DNA from: Colletotrichum lupini
Lineage: Eukaryota > Ascomycota > Sordariomycetes > Glomerellales > Glomerellaceae
Direction: 5' to 3'
Assembly: GCF_023278565.1 (NCBI RefSeq)
Contig: NC_064682.1
Coordinates: 2,294,001-2,358,000, forward strand
DNA: 64,000 bases
Below, piece after piece: positions 11,552-20,953 of the stretch; the stretch's first letter is position 1; the number at the start of each line of letters is the position of its first letter. The translations under genes and the position numbers were made by a program. The notes under the pieces were generated by a model, which had not been told where the DNA came from, ran no database searches, and was given only the letters and a program-made list of their open reading frames with translations.

Positions 11552-14500
11552 TCACGATGTAGACGCCGCTGCGGATGCCGATGCTTTCCCACCTCTCCCC
11601 CGGTTACGGTGACCACGCCCTCGGGGGTTATTCGCCGGGCCACCGGGCGCCTTGGCCGGTGGTGCCCCTCCGGCATCGACGTTACCGGCGTTGCTGGCGG
11701 CGGCGGCGCCGTGTTCTTGGCCCGGAGGAGCGCCACCAGATGCTTTGCCCTTGGCGACGCCCCGGCCCCGACGCCCTCGTTTGCTGCTGCTGCCGCCTCC
11801 GCCGCCGCCGTCCTTCTGCGCCCTACCCTCCCTCGCCGTCTTATCCTTGGTCTCCCGCCTCGCCTCCTGCTCCTGCACCCGCCGCGTCTCCTGGTCCCAC
11901 CACTCCTGGAACTCCTGCTCCTGCTGGATCTCCTGCATCGACCTCTTCGCCACAGCTTCCTTGACAATCTCTTGTTCCCGCTTCTGCTGGCCGATGATGT
12001 CTGCCATACTCAATCCCAAAATGGGCTCGGCCTTGTTCGCGGGTGTAATGTAAGATTTGGAGTGCGGGACCAGCGGCTTCGACGACGCGGGTTGACTTGT
12101 CGAGGCGCCGGCCACGGCAGGGGAGGAGCTGCTGACGCGGGATTGGCCCGCGAATCGCGTGTCCGGCGAAGCTGCCCTCCGCGGTGAAGATCTCGCAGAG
12201 CTCTCGACTGAGAGCAGCGGCTTTGAAGTTGGACTGTCCACCGGCGGTGATGCTGGTTTAGCCAAGCTCTTAGCCAGGGTATCTTTCAACGACGTCTTGG
12301 GCCCGCTCGTGACAGGCTTCCAGGGGGCAGGTTTGTTGCCAGCTGCGTCCTTGTCCCAGGCTGCTTTCGGCTGTGACACCTCAGCCTCGAGAGCTGCCTG
12401 AGCAGCGGCCTGGGCTAGCTGTTGCTTCTTTCGCTCCTTTTGCGATACCTTGGGCTGCGCGAGCTTGGGCGAAGCCTCCTTGCTCTTTTGCGCGGCAATG
12501 CCAGCGGACAAGGCGGACTTTGTTGGCGTCTCCGTCAGAACTCGACGCAGGTCCATCTTTTGGGTTGGGAATGCCGCTGCCGCCCACGGGCTGCCAGATC
12601 TTTGGGCAGTCGGCCCACGTGAGTCTGCCGGCGAAGGGCTAATGCCGAGGTTGGCGGATGTACCCATCGGGGGGCTTTGCACTGGGTATTGCGGCGAGCC
12701 TGCCTGGACCTTGGTGTCTTTCCAGGGACTAGACAACGACGGAATCCGGTCCAATTCGGACTGGCTCTTTGCCTCAGCAGCCCTTTGCGTGGGTGATACT
12801 GTAGGGCTACCTAAAGCGGAAGGTCCCTCGTCATCCATGTTGAACATCAAATCGGCATGGGATTCCTTGGGTCTGAGGCTGGGACTGAACGGCTCGTTGC
12901 GGCCAGTCTTAGACTTGCGCCGAGATTTGTCCAAACTGGGAGAGGTAACGCCGGACAAGTCTTCAAGGCTGCCGAATTTGGTCTTGAAGGATGATGAAAT
13001 CTTCTTTTCGTCGTCTCGTTGCGTAGTCCGGAAAGCCATCTCGCGCACTCTCCGACGGCGTTCCTCGTCAATATCGAGAGCCAGATCGGGGTCCTTTTCA
13101 AACAAGAGCAGCTCGGCCCGTCCACTTCTGGCGAAAGGATAGCGAGCTAGCTGATTTTCTCGGACGACGTTATCCAACTCCTCTAGGAGATCCTCCTCCA
13201 AGCCATCCAAAAAGTGGTTTTCCAGCACAGCCTCCATTTGCAGACAAATGTACTCCAGCCCCGCGTCTTTGAACTCCGTAATAGAGCATGCGCTGATCTC
13301 GTTGAGCAGCAGAGCGATGTTTCGAGTATTGGCGAAACGTGCAATTACGTATTGGCAGATCTGGGACAACCGGTCTAGCATGAGTTCGTTTGCAATACTC
13401 ATGACGCTCATTACCAGGTCAGAGAAATCGTCAATATTGGCTGATGTGGTCTGGTTGAAGAGTTCCGTCCCAACGTCTGCGTAGAGGTATCGTAAGACAT
13501 ATTGGAACGCCTCAGGATCACAATGACTCAGGTCCACCCGGACAAGTTCTTCCTCGTCTAGTTCATCGCGACGGCCAGCAAGCCACATGCCGCCGGCTCG
13601 CCCATGGAACAGGCCTTCGAAGAACTCGCATCTCTGGCGCAGCAACTGGCTGTGAACCGGTACCTCTTCGCCGTCGAGCTCAACAAGAGCATCCGCGTCT
13701 TCAAAGTACCTGAGGTCCTGAATGGCTTTGGCAAAGTCCTTGTCCAGGGACTTTTCCGCAGTCGTCTGCAGACGGACAGCCGACTCCAGCTTCATCATGT
13801 CAAGCTTCGTCGCAAGCTTCATCAGCTCATTCCGAACCTGGCGATACCTGTGGGCTAGAGCGGGTGCTTGGCGAGTGTGATTCCATGCCGGGACGACGGT
13901 GTCATCATAAAGATAGACGGCCAGGTTCACTATAGACAGCAGGTCGACCGATTCGAGGGTGATTATCGTCCTCCCATCTCCCTCTTCGAGACTTAGCACT
14001 TGCGGGATGTCCCCCTGACCACCATTGCGATAGTCGCTGAGCAAACTTCGCAGAACAGAGCTTCGGGCAGTCAAGATCCATGAGTGCACCGGTATCTTGA
14101 CATCTGGACATGACGAGGTGCGGATCTCCATGTCAACGTCCGAGTTCGGGTACATCAGGAGAAATTGTCGTAAGTCACGCTCCAGATCCACGGACTTTAG
14201 GAGTTCGTACGGCAGCTCCCCTATCCGATACTTCAGTTCCTCGGCTTTCCAGAAACCGATCGTGTCCTTGTCGCCGGGATTGGGCCTCGATGCCTGAAAC
14301 TCTCGTAGTGCGAACAGGGAGGCAAAGTCCTCCCAGAGCGACTGCTCGTTGATGCTGATTTGTTCCTTCATGACATCACAATCCTTGCGAATTGCCGCGA
14401 ATGCACCAAACGTGGAGCTCCGCACAGCAACAGCATTGGTGATACTCGGTACACGCTGGAACTTGAAATCCTTTCTCTTGATGTCTGCTGACCCCGGGGT

Positions 14501-16402
14501 GGCAGCATCCTTCGCTTTAGCGCGCTTGATACGACGCCAAACGGCTCCAGACTCTGTGCAGATGATCACAGCGCCGTGTTCACCAACACTGACGGACTTG
14601 ACACCATCCTTCCGAGCATTCCACACGCATTGGGGTGTCGTGACGGCACCCTTGATCTTGGCTGGATTTGTTGTGGAAGTTGCCGTCGTAGTCGCATCCG
14701 ACTTGTGGATCAGTGCCATAGTGAAGAGATCACCCCTCGTAGTGACAGCCGCAATCGTTTCGCCGCCGGATGTGATGCGGCTGACCTGATTCCGTGCTGT
14801 ACTGTACCTTGTCGACATTGATGCGGTGAACTGGTGATTTACAAAGACGTCAGGGGAAGGAAACTTGACAAAGTTATAACCGTAGCTCGTAAAGACGCAG
14901 ACGGTGCTGTCGGCCAGCAAGACGGTGGTCGCTTTATCTACGGCGGAGACTGCGGCGATGGGCGAAGAGAAGAGCGAAGCTGCGACTTTTCGGGGAGTTT
15001 GTTGGACTTCCAAGGATCTCGAATCCGCATCCATCAGCGCCAGCTGGCCGAGGTTTTTACCCCAGCAAAACAGTGACGAGGAGGTATGGGCGACTGAATG
15101 CACGGCCGATGCTGCGATTCCCAGAATGACCTCCTTCTTGAGTGTCCCAAACACTTGTCGTGGGGTGGTGCTCATCGGTTCTTCGTCTTGTCTGGCTGGC
15201 GGCGGCAAGCCATATCCTAGCTGGGAGTTGCTGTTGGAGCCCCAGGTCCATAGCTCTCCAGCATCTGTGACAGCCAGAGTGTGGTTCTGACCAAGTGCAA
15301 CTTGCACTACCTTCTTGTCGGCGAGACCGCCTTGTACCGGCACGAAGCGGTATTGGGTATTTTCGTCGCCTAACCCAAGTCGCCCGCCTCGGCCAACACC
15401 GCAGATGTACAAGTTCGAAACCGGGTCAGTTGTCAAGATGGCGGTATGCAACTTTGAGAGAACAGCATCGTGAATCCGCAGAGGCCGATTGCGGATGAGG
15501 GCTGGAATCTCTTCCAGGTCCACATCTTCTTCCGGCAGGCTGGCACCATGAGACACAGCTTTGGTCTTCTCCAAGTACTCTTGGTAGAATCTGCGGATGA
15601 GTTGATCCGGCCGCTTTAGGTTGATCCTCTCGGGATACTGCCGGTCATCTTCGTCGCCCACACCAAGTGAGATGTTGCGGTTGCTTCCAAAAACAAAGAT
15701 TTCCTCGCCTTCCACTGCGCCATCAAGTGCAGCGACTGATCTCATCAATGCCTGGCCTCCATCTGAGGTGCTGTCTGTATCCGAGTCGTTGTCAGAGTCG
15801 TTGGGGTCCCCGGAGTCTCCCAGTGTTCGCACAGCAATGGTTGAGTTGTAGAGATCAAAAGGACTGTTGCCCTCGCGGTCTTTCGTCTTGATCAACTGCC
15901 CAACCTTGGAGACCGAGACTCCGAGGGTTTGCTCTGTAAGAATCTTGCGCTCTCGTTCAAGCAGTAGACGTGCAATAGCAATATTTCCACAGTAGAGTGC
16001 TCGATGAAGAGCGTTCCAGCCACTCTCGGGGTCTTGCACATATAAATCGATCGAGGGGTGGTCGAGCAGGGCCTGGACGAAGAGGATGGCGGCCGAATCT
16101 ATCGAGGAAGCAGCGCGGAGCAGAACTGTAAGGCCAGCATGATCACGGCTGTTGATTTCAGCCTTTCCGAGAGCATTATTGGCATTCTTTGATCCAGCTG
16201 GGCCGAAACCGACGGCGGAGGATTTGCGTTGTTTAACATTCCGGGGAGAAGTTCCGTATTGTCCGGGACTGCCCCCAAGGGGTCCAGCACCTATGCCCGG
16301 GCTCCTTGTCGCAGTTTGCGCCGTGTGGCCGGCCGGGACCAGTAGACGCCGAAACCTGTCGACATCGTTTTCCCAATAATATTTCCAAAGTAGGTGACTC
16401 AT
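11552..16402 (-). CDS. Ankyrin/RCC1/BTB protein, IBtk-like (inhibitor of Bruton tyrosine kinase family)
   Basis: Single uninterrupted exon of 1616 aa from the ATG at 16402 (MSHLLWKYYWENDVDRFRRL). An in-frame GTG lies 11 codons upstream, but the ATG is preferred. Domains in order: ankyrin repeats (about 85-185, GLTVLLRAAS and NALHRALYCGNIAIARLLL); RCC1-type propeller repeats (about 230-500, GSNRNISLGVGDE, GRGGRLGLGDEN, LWTWGSNSNSQLGYG); a first BTB/POZ domain (about 745-850, IPVHSWILTARSSVLRSLL); and a second BTB/POZ (about 900-1000, VPVHSQLLRQRCEFFEGLF). A long disordered Ser/Pro/Ala region follows, then a charged helix and an Arg/Gly-rich basic tail. This order matches metazoan IBtk, which acts as a CUL3 ubiquitin-ligase adaptor; the same role here is inferred. 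Notable for having no intron over 4.85 kb. Confidence 0.85.
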   Translation of the reverse strand: MSHLLWKYYWENDVDRFRRLLVPAGHTAQTATRSPGIGAGPLGGSPGQYGTSPRNVKQRKSSAVGFGPAGSKNANNALGKAEINSRDHAGLTVLLRAASSIDSAAILFVQALLDHPSIDLYVQDPESGWNALHRALYCGNIAIARLLLERERKILTEQTLGVSVSKVGQLIKTKDREGNSPFDLYNSTIAVRTLGDSGDPNDSDNDSDTDSTSDGGQALMRSVAALDGAVEGEEIFVFGSNRNISLGVGDEDDRQYPERINLKRPDQLIRRFYQEYLEKTKAVSHGASLPEEDVDLEEIPALIRNRPLRIHDAVLSKLHTAILTTDPVSNLYICGVGRGGRLGLGDENTQYRFVPVQGGLADKKVVQVALGQNHTLAVTDAGELWTWGSNSNSQLGYGLPPPARQDEEPMSTTPRQVFGTLKKEVILGIAASAVHSVAHTSSSLFCWGKNLGQLALMDADSRSLEVQQTPRKVAASLFSSPIAAVSAVDKATTVLLADSTVCVFTSYGYNFVKFPSPDVFVNHQFTASMSTRYSTARNQVSRITSGGETIAAVTTRGDLFTMALIHKSDATTTATSTTNPAKIKGAVTTPQCVWNARKDGVKSVSVGEHGAVIICTESGAVWRRIKRAKAKDAATPGSADIKRKDFKFQRVPSITNAVAVRSSTFGAFAAIRKDCDVMKEQISINEQSLWEDFASLFALREFQASRPNPGDKDTIGFWKAEELKYRIGELPYELLKSVDLERDLRQFLLMYPNSDVDMEIRTSSCPDVKIPVHSWILTARSSVLRSLLSDYRNGGQGDIPQVLSLEEGDGRTIITLESVDLLSIVNLAVYLYDDTVVPAWNHTRQAPALAHRYRQVRNELMKLATKLDMMKLESAVRLQTTAEKSLDKDFAKAIQDLRYFEDADALVELDGEEVPVHSQLLRQRCEFFEGLFHGRAGGMWLAGRRDELDEEELVRVDLSHCDPEAFQYVLRYLYADVGTELFNQTTSANIDDFSDLVMSVMSIANELMLDRLSQICQYVIARFANTRNIALLLNEISACSITEFKDAGLEYICLQMEAVLENHFLDGLEEDLLEELDNVVRENQLARYPFARSGRAELLLFEKDPDLALDIDEERRRRVREMAFRTTQRDDEKKISSSFKTKFGSLEDLSGVTSPSLDKSRRKSKTGRNEPFSPSLRPKESHADLMFNMDDEGPSALGSPTVSPTQRAAEAKSQSELDRIPSLSSPWKDTKVQAGSPQYPVQSPPMGTSANLGISPSPADSRGPTAQRSGSPWAAAAFPTQKMDLRRVLTETPTKSALSAGIAAQKSKEASPKLAQPKVSQKERKKQQLAQAAAQAALEAEVSQPKAAWDKDAAGNKPAPWKPVTSGPKTSLKDTLAKSLAKPASPPVDSPTSKPLLSVESSARSSPRRAASPDTRFAGQSRVSSSSPAVAGASTSQPASSKPLVPHSKSYITPANKAEPILGLSMADIIGQQKREQEIVKEAVAKRSMQEIQQEQEFQEWWDQETRRVQEQEARRETKDKTAREGRAQKDGGGGGGSSSKRGRRGRGVAKGKASGGAPPGQEHGAAAASNAGNVDAGGAPPAKAPGGPANNPRGRGHRNRGRGGKASASAAASTS

Positions 16403-18710
16403 GGGCAGATGGTAGGCAAGGGACCCTTCCAGCACTTGGATAGCACCTCGCTGTGAGTCTCTGGGATCACGGCTTGTTTAAAGGTGCGATTCCGAGCGCG
16501 AGAAGAGCGGAATCGTGGGTATTGAATCGATACGGTTCGAAGATGGCCAGATGGTGCGCGGGGGGTGTTGTGAGGTTACAAAGCCCTAGAGTTGAGAGAG
16601 AGAAAGGGGGAGGGGGGGTTTTCGAAGTTGCCACTTGGTCGTTGAGCTTGTGACTCTTAGATACGATAGCGTAGTAGCAGTCGAGTGACGAGGGTATTCG
16701 GTTTGATGAACGGTGTCGCGGGTCTGCGAGTTTTGGTGTTGATTCCTAACAAGATCCAGATGGACGAAAGATGAGATGAGGACGACGGTTGTAGGAGGGT
16801 CGTTGCTGGCGAAGAGATGTGAATCTGGGGTGGGGTTGGCGATGGAAATTGAAGGTATTCACCTCAAGTCGCCAGTTGTGCGCGTCAGAGCCCGCCGCGC
16901 CGCGAATTCCCGGCTCCACGGGGGGCATGCAGCGTGGGTGACAGGCACCTTGGTGCGTTATTGCGCAGCCAATCGGACTCGAAGCTGGGAGCTTGTGCTC
17001 TGGTTGCAGGCCAGACAAGCTTCCAGTTTGTCGCTTCAGGTGGGGTGGCTAGCGGGCAGTGGTACACTTTTTGGGGATTGAGACATGCTGGTCCTGGCAC
17101 GCCGAGCAAGTCATAGGAAATCTGTCTATGTATGCATGTTAACCTACATAGTAGAGAACCCAAGTCACGGCGATGACATAGTGAGTACTTTCCAGCCTAA
17201 TTTTGTTCAATTCGTAAAGTGGTTGAGTATTGCGCAACACTCAAGGTGTTTGTCACTTGGCCAAACACCCTGGATCTATGTCAGTATCCAAGGTACCTAA
17301 TCCATACCTTGGGTAACTTGGATTTGCAATTGCCAGGTTTTCACATAGGTATGTGTGTGTACATCTCTCCAAGAAGGTAGGATATGCTGAAAGACTTCTT
17401 TAATTTACTTTCACTATTTGTATCCATAGAACAAGTCTTCACTCGACCAAAGCGTTGAAACAAATTCGCGGATACTTGCCCCAGCTCGCAGCAGTGGTGG
17501 AAACGAAACAATGCAAGAACTGCAACTCCCGACTCACGGGTGCATGTTGTGTGCTTATCTAAGGCCTTTATTAGGTGGGGAGCTATCCCCCGCCAGCTGC
17601 TGCACCCCGCCAGCGGTCTCTTTGCCCTCGAAACGCCGGGATCGCATTCGGGCGGCACTCGATGAGCCTCCATTCGGCAGGCTTGCATATTACCGAATGC
17701 CATCTGCTTCCTTATTGTGCTGATAGGGAAGACACCGAAGCACCTAAGGCAGGTAACGCGCAATGGGCTTGCTCTTAGTTATTGGCAACCAATGCCGGCC
17801 ATCTGCATGCAAATTGAATTCCTGGATATCTTATATAGAGAGTATTGTTCGGCGAAAGCAACCATTGGCATCGTCATGACTTGCCTTATTCAGATACAAC
17901 ACTCCAAATAGGTGTGTGTTTGGCGTATGTGAGTAGGCAATTTGGGGCGTTAACCTCCTCTAGAGTCTACTATTAATGATGTGACCTTGCCAGCTTTGAA
18001 GTCGCGATATCTGGCACGCCTAGTACTGAAAAGTAAGGCGTTGAAATCAATGTAAGGAAAGAACGTCGCCTATGAGTCGGAATTGTCGCACGAATCTCGG
18101 CAATAGACGGCACATGAAATCTGTCTCACCGTCGCAGTGGCAGATGCATCTCGGCATGGGTTGCAGAGGAAAGATGAGGTGGCCCGGGCCCTGGGGTAAA
18201 GAAAGATCCCCCCCCAGGTCCCCGGAACGTCCCAAAAAGCCACTTGCCCACGCTGCCGCAGTGCCGCCATGCTACCAAAGCGAGATGCCAATACGTAATC
18301 CCGCTGGTCCCAGGAGAGCGCACCAATCATGAGCCTCGCAAGTGTCAGGGACAATGAGCAAGATGCTGCAAGAGCCCATCCGGTGGAGTCCGGCGCCGCT
18401 CGGTAACTTGGAAACTGGCTGCTTCAGACTTTCAGTGCGAGCTGCACACACAAAAAAGAGGCCGATAAGGGACCTCCGCCCGGGGGCCCTGGCGATAAGA
18501 GCCCAGTTCCCGCTAAAGCTAAGACTCCGTACCTCGTTCGATTTTCCGCTCCATCCAATTCACTCCAGTTTCCCAGCGCTTTCTCAAACCCTCCCACCTA
18601 CGCACCTCAACCCGCCCGATTGATTTTGCTTCTCGGTGAGTTCTCAATTGCACCCGCCGTTGCTCTCCTCTCATAGCTAATCACCGTCTTCTCAGCTGTC
18701 TACCGTCAAG
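16403..18710. other. Divergent intergenic region, IBtk-like gene / ODC1
   Basis: About 2.3 kb between two divergent starts, so it should hold both promoters. No supported gene. It contains the short inverted repeat CCAAGGTA/TACCTTGG at 17288-17312 and a pyrimidine-rich stretch (about 18540-18610) just before ODC1, typical of fungal transcription-start regions. Confidence 0.45.
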
Positions 18711-19922
18711 ATGTCGACCGACAAGCCCCTCCCTTTCCAGTACCAGTTCGCCGCAGGTTCGTTGCCCGAAATCCCCCCACCGTCGCGATATCGGACCCGA
18801 AATACTGACCACTGCATGCAGGCGCCATTGCCGGTGTCTCGGAGGTCAGTACACAAAGATGCCATACAGTAATGGGTTGACGAGATATGCTTACGCTTTC
18901 TGCAATTCTAGATTCTGGTCATGTAAGTCAACAATCCTCTTGCGACACGCTCACGTGGCCATCATGCTAACCCGCACAATAGGTACCCTTTGGACGTCGT
19001 CAAGACACGAGTGTAAGCTTTGCTCGATCGCCAGCCGCCCGCGCAAACCCCGACTGACACGAACATTCAGGCAACTCCAAACCGGCAAGGGCGTAGGTGC
19101 CGACCACTACAATGGCATGGTTGACTGCTTCCGCAAGATTGTCCGCAACGAGGGGTAGGCGAAATCACTCCTTCGGCCTCCGCAAATGTATTCACCAAGC
19201 TTACGAACCGCAGCTTTGCGACACTCTACCGCGGTATCACCGCCCCCATCCTCATGGAGGCTCCCAAGCGTGCTACCAAGTTCGCCGCCAACGACGAGTG
19301 GGGAAAGATCTACCGCAACCTGTTCGGCGCTGCCAAGATGAACCAGTCTCTCTCCATCTTGACCGGAGCCAGCGCCGGTGCCACCGAGGCCTTCGTCGTC
19401 GTCCCCTTCGAGCTCGTCAAGATTAGACTACAGGACAAGGCCTCTGCCGGCAAGTACAGTGGCATGCTCGACGTTATCCGCAAGACCGTCGCCGCCGAGG
19501 GTGTCCTGGCCATGTACAATGGCCTCGAGAGCACCATGTGGCGCCACATTGTCTGGAACGCCGGTTACTTTGGCTGCATTTTCCAGGTCCGCGAGCTTCT
19601 CCCCAAGGCCGAGAACAAGGCCGGCCAGGTCACCAACGACCTGATCTCCGGTGCCATTGGTGGTACCGTCGGTACTATCCTCAACACCCCCATGGACGTC
19701 GTCAAGTCCCGCATTCAGAACAGCCCCAAGGTCCCCGGACAGACCCCCAAGTACAACTGGGCCTGGCCCGCCGTTGCCACAGTCGCTAAGGAGGAGGGTT
19801 TCAGCGCTCTGTACAAGGGTTTCCTGCCCAAGGTCCTCCGTCTCGGTCCCGGAGGCGGTATCCTCCTCGTCGTCTTCACTGGCGTCATGGATTTCTTCCG
19901 CACCCTCAAGACCAACGCTTAA
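18711..19922 (+). CDS. ODC1: Mitochondrial 2-oxodicarboxylate carrier
   Basis: Six exons: 18711-18756, 18822-18844, 18912-18922, 18983-19012, 19071-19154 and 19214-19922, joining in phase to 300 aa. The three mitochondrial-carrier signatures are present: PLDVVKTRVQ, PFELVKIRLQ and PMDVVKSRIQ, each followed by an EG-type turn (NEG, AEG, EEG). Overall sequence (FQYQFAAGAIAG, YNGMVDCFRKIV, APKRATKF, NGLESTMWRHIVWN) matches Odc1/Odc2-type carriers, which exchange 2-oxoadipate and 2-oxoglutarate across the inner membrane and feed lysine metabolism (family knowledge). The five introns crowd the first 500 bp and define exons of only 23, 11 and 30 nt; the 11-nt exon encodes the ILVM junction. An intronless reading is impossible because every exon changes frame. 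Confidence 0.94.
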
Positions 19923-20953
19923 ATCCGCACCTAGAATGGAACAGATAAGAAAAATTTAGAGAAAGAGAGAGACAACCGGAGGAATGTACATCTCGTACAG
20001 GCAGATACCAACCCCGGGGCTTTTTGGATTCTGGCGCTCAGCAATGCAAATCATTTTCAAATCCTTTGGGCTTCACATTTTCTTTCTGTGGCTCTGTCCA
20101 GCGGCATGACATGTTGCTCCCCATAGTGACATCTAACTTGCTTGATCAGATATCTTGAGTGGCACTGCTATCGCCTGCCGCGAGCTTTGCATTGTTGAAG
20201 ACCGAATTCGGCCTTGAGTTCACCCTATTTTCTCACAGTCTGACCCCATATACAGTCCATTTCCAGGATACATCCAACCAACCCGTACTTTTCTCTTCCG
20301 GTTCAAGAAGCTACGACTTGAGAGGCTTCCTTCCTTCTCCGTATTACTGCTATTTATACGGTTTGCCGCGTACGCATGAGCTCGTCTCTTCTATACCTTC
20401 TACACAACCATACGACCTTGGACTCGTCTACCCAGACGCATCTTCTCAGCCACACATCTTCAATAGTCTTTCTGTTGCGGACCTGGGACATTGCTTCTAA
20501 CTTCCAATATATCAAGCCCGGTCATTCCATTACATGATACCTCAACCGCTAGGCCGCTTCAAATCTACGCTCACCCTTTGATCAATCAATTTTTGGCTGC
20601 ATACTTTGCACACGACTTACGATCACTCAAGGAGCAGTCTCATACAGCCTCGGTCAGATTACACCCTTCTTTCCGCAGACTGTGGCACCTTCCGTGGCTA
20701 GGCACATCCCTCCTGCCTTTTCTTATGAGGACTACTTCAACTGCTTTCTACGCCTTGACGGCTTTGCTTCTCACTTATCACGACCTTTACAGTTCTACTT
20801 CTCACATCTCACAGTATCTATTGCTCTCCGTATAGCTGAGTTCAGCTCGTACTTGCCCCATGGGTTTATCGCTTAGCACGCATAATTGACAATACTTCAA
20901 GGGCAGCCTCAACTTGAGAATATTTCACTTTGGACAGACCGCTGACAGTCACG
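19923..20953. other. Intergenic: ODC1 3' region and leader of the F-box-like gene
   Basis: About 1 kb with no supported gene. The part from about 20200 onward is C/T-rich on the plus strand, typical of a long 5' leader or promoter for the gene starting at 20954. Confidence 0.4.

Noticed and set aside
16403..16435. GTG start 11 codons upstream of the IBtk-like ATG
   Set aside because: Nuclear fungal genes start at ATG; MSHLLWKYYW at 16402 is the natural start.
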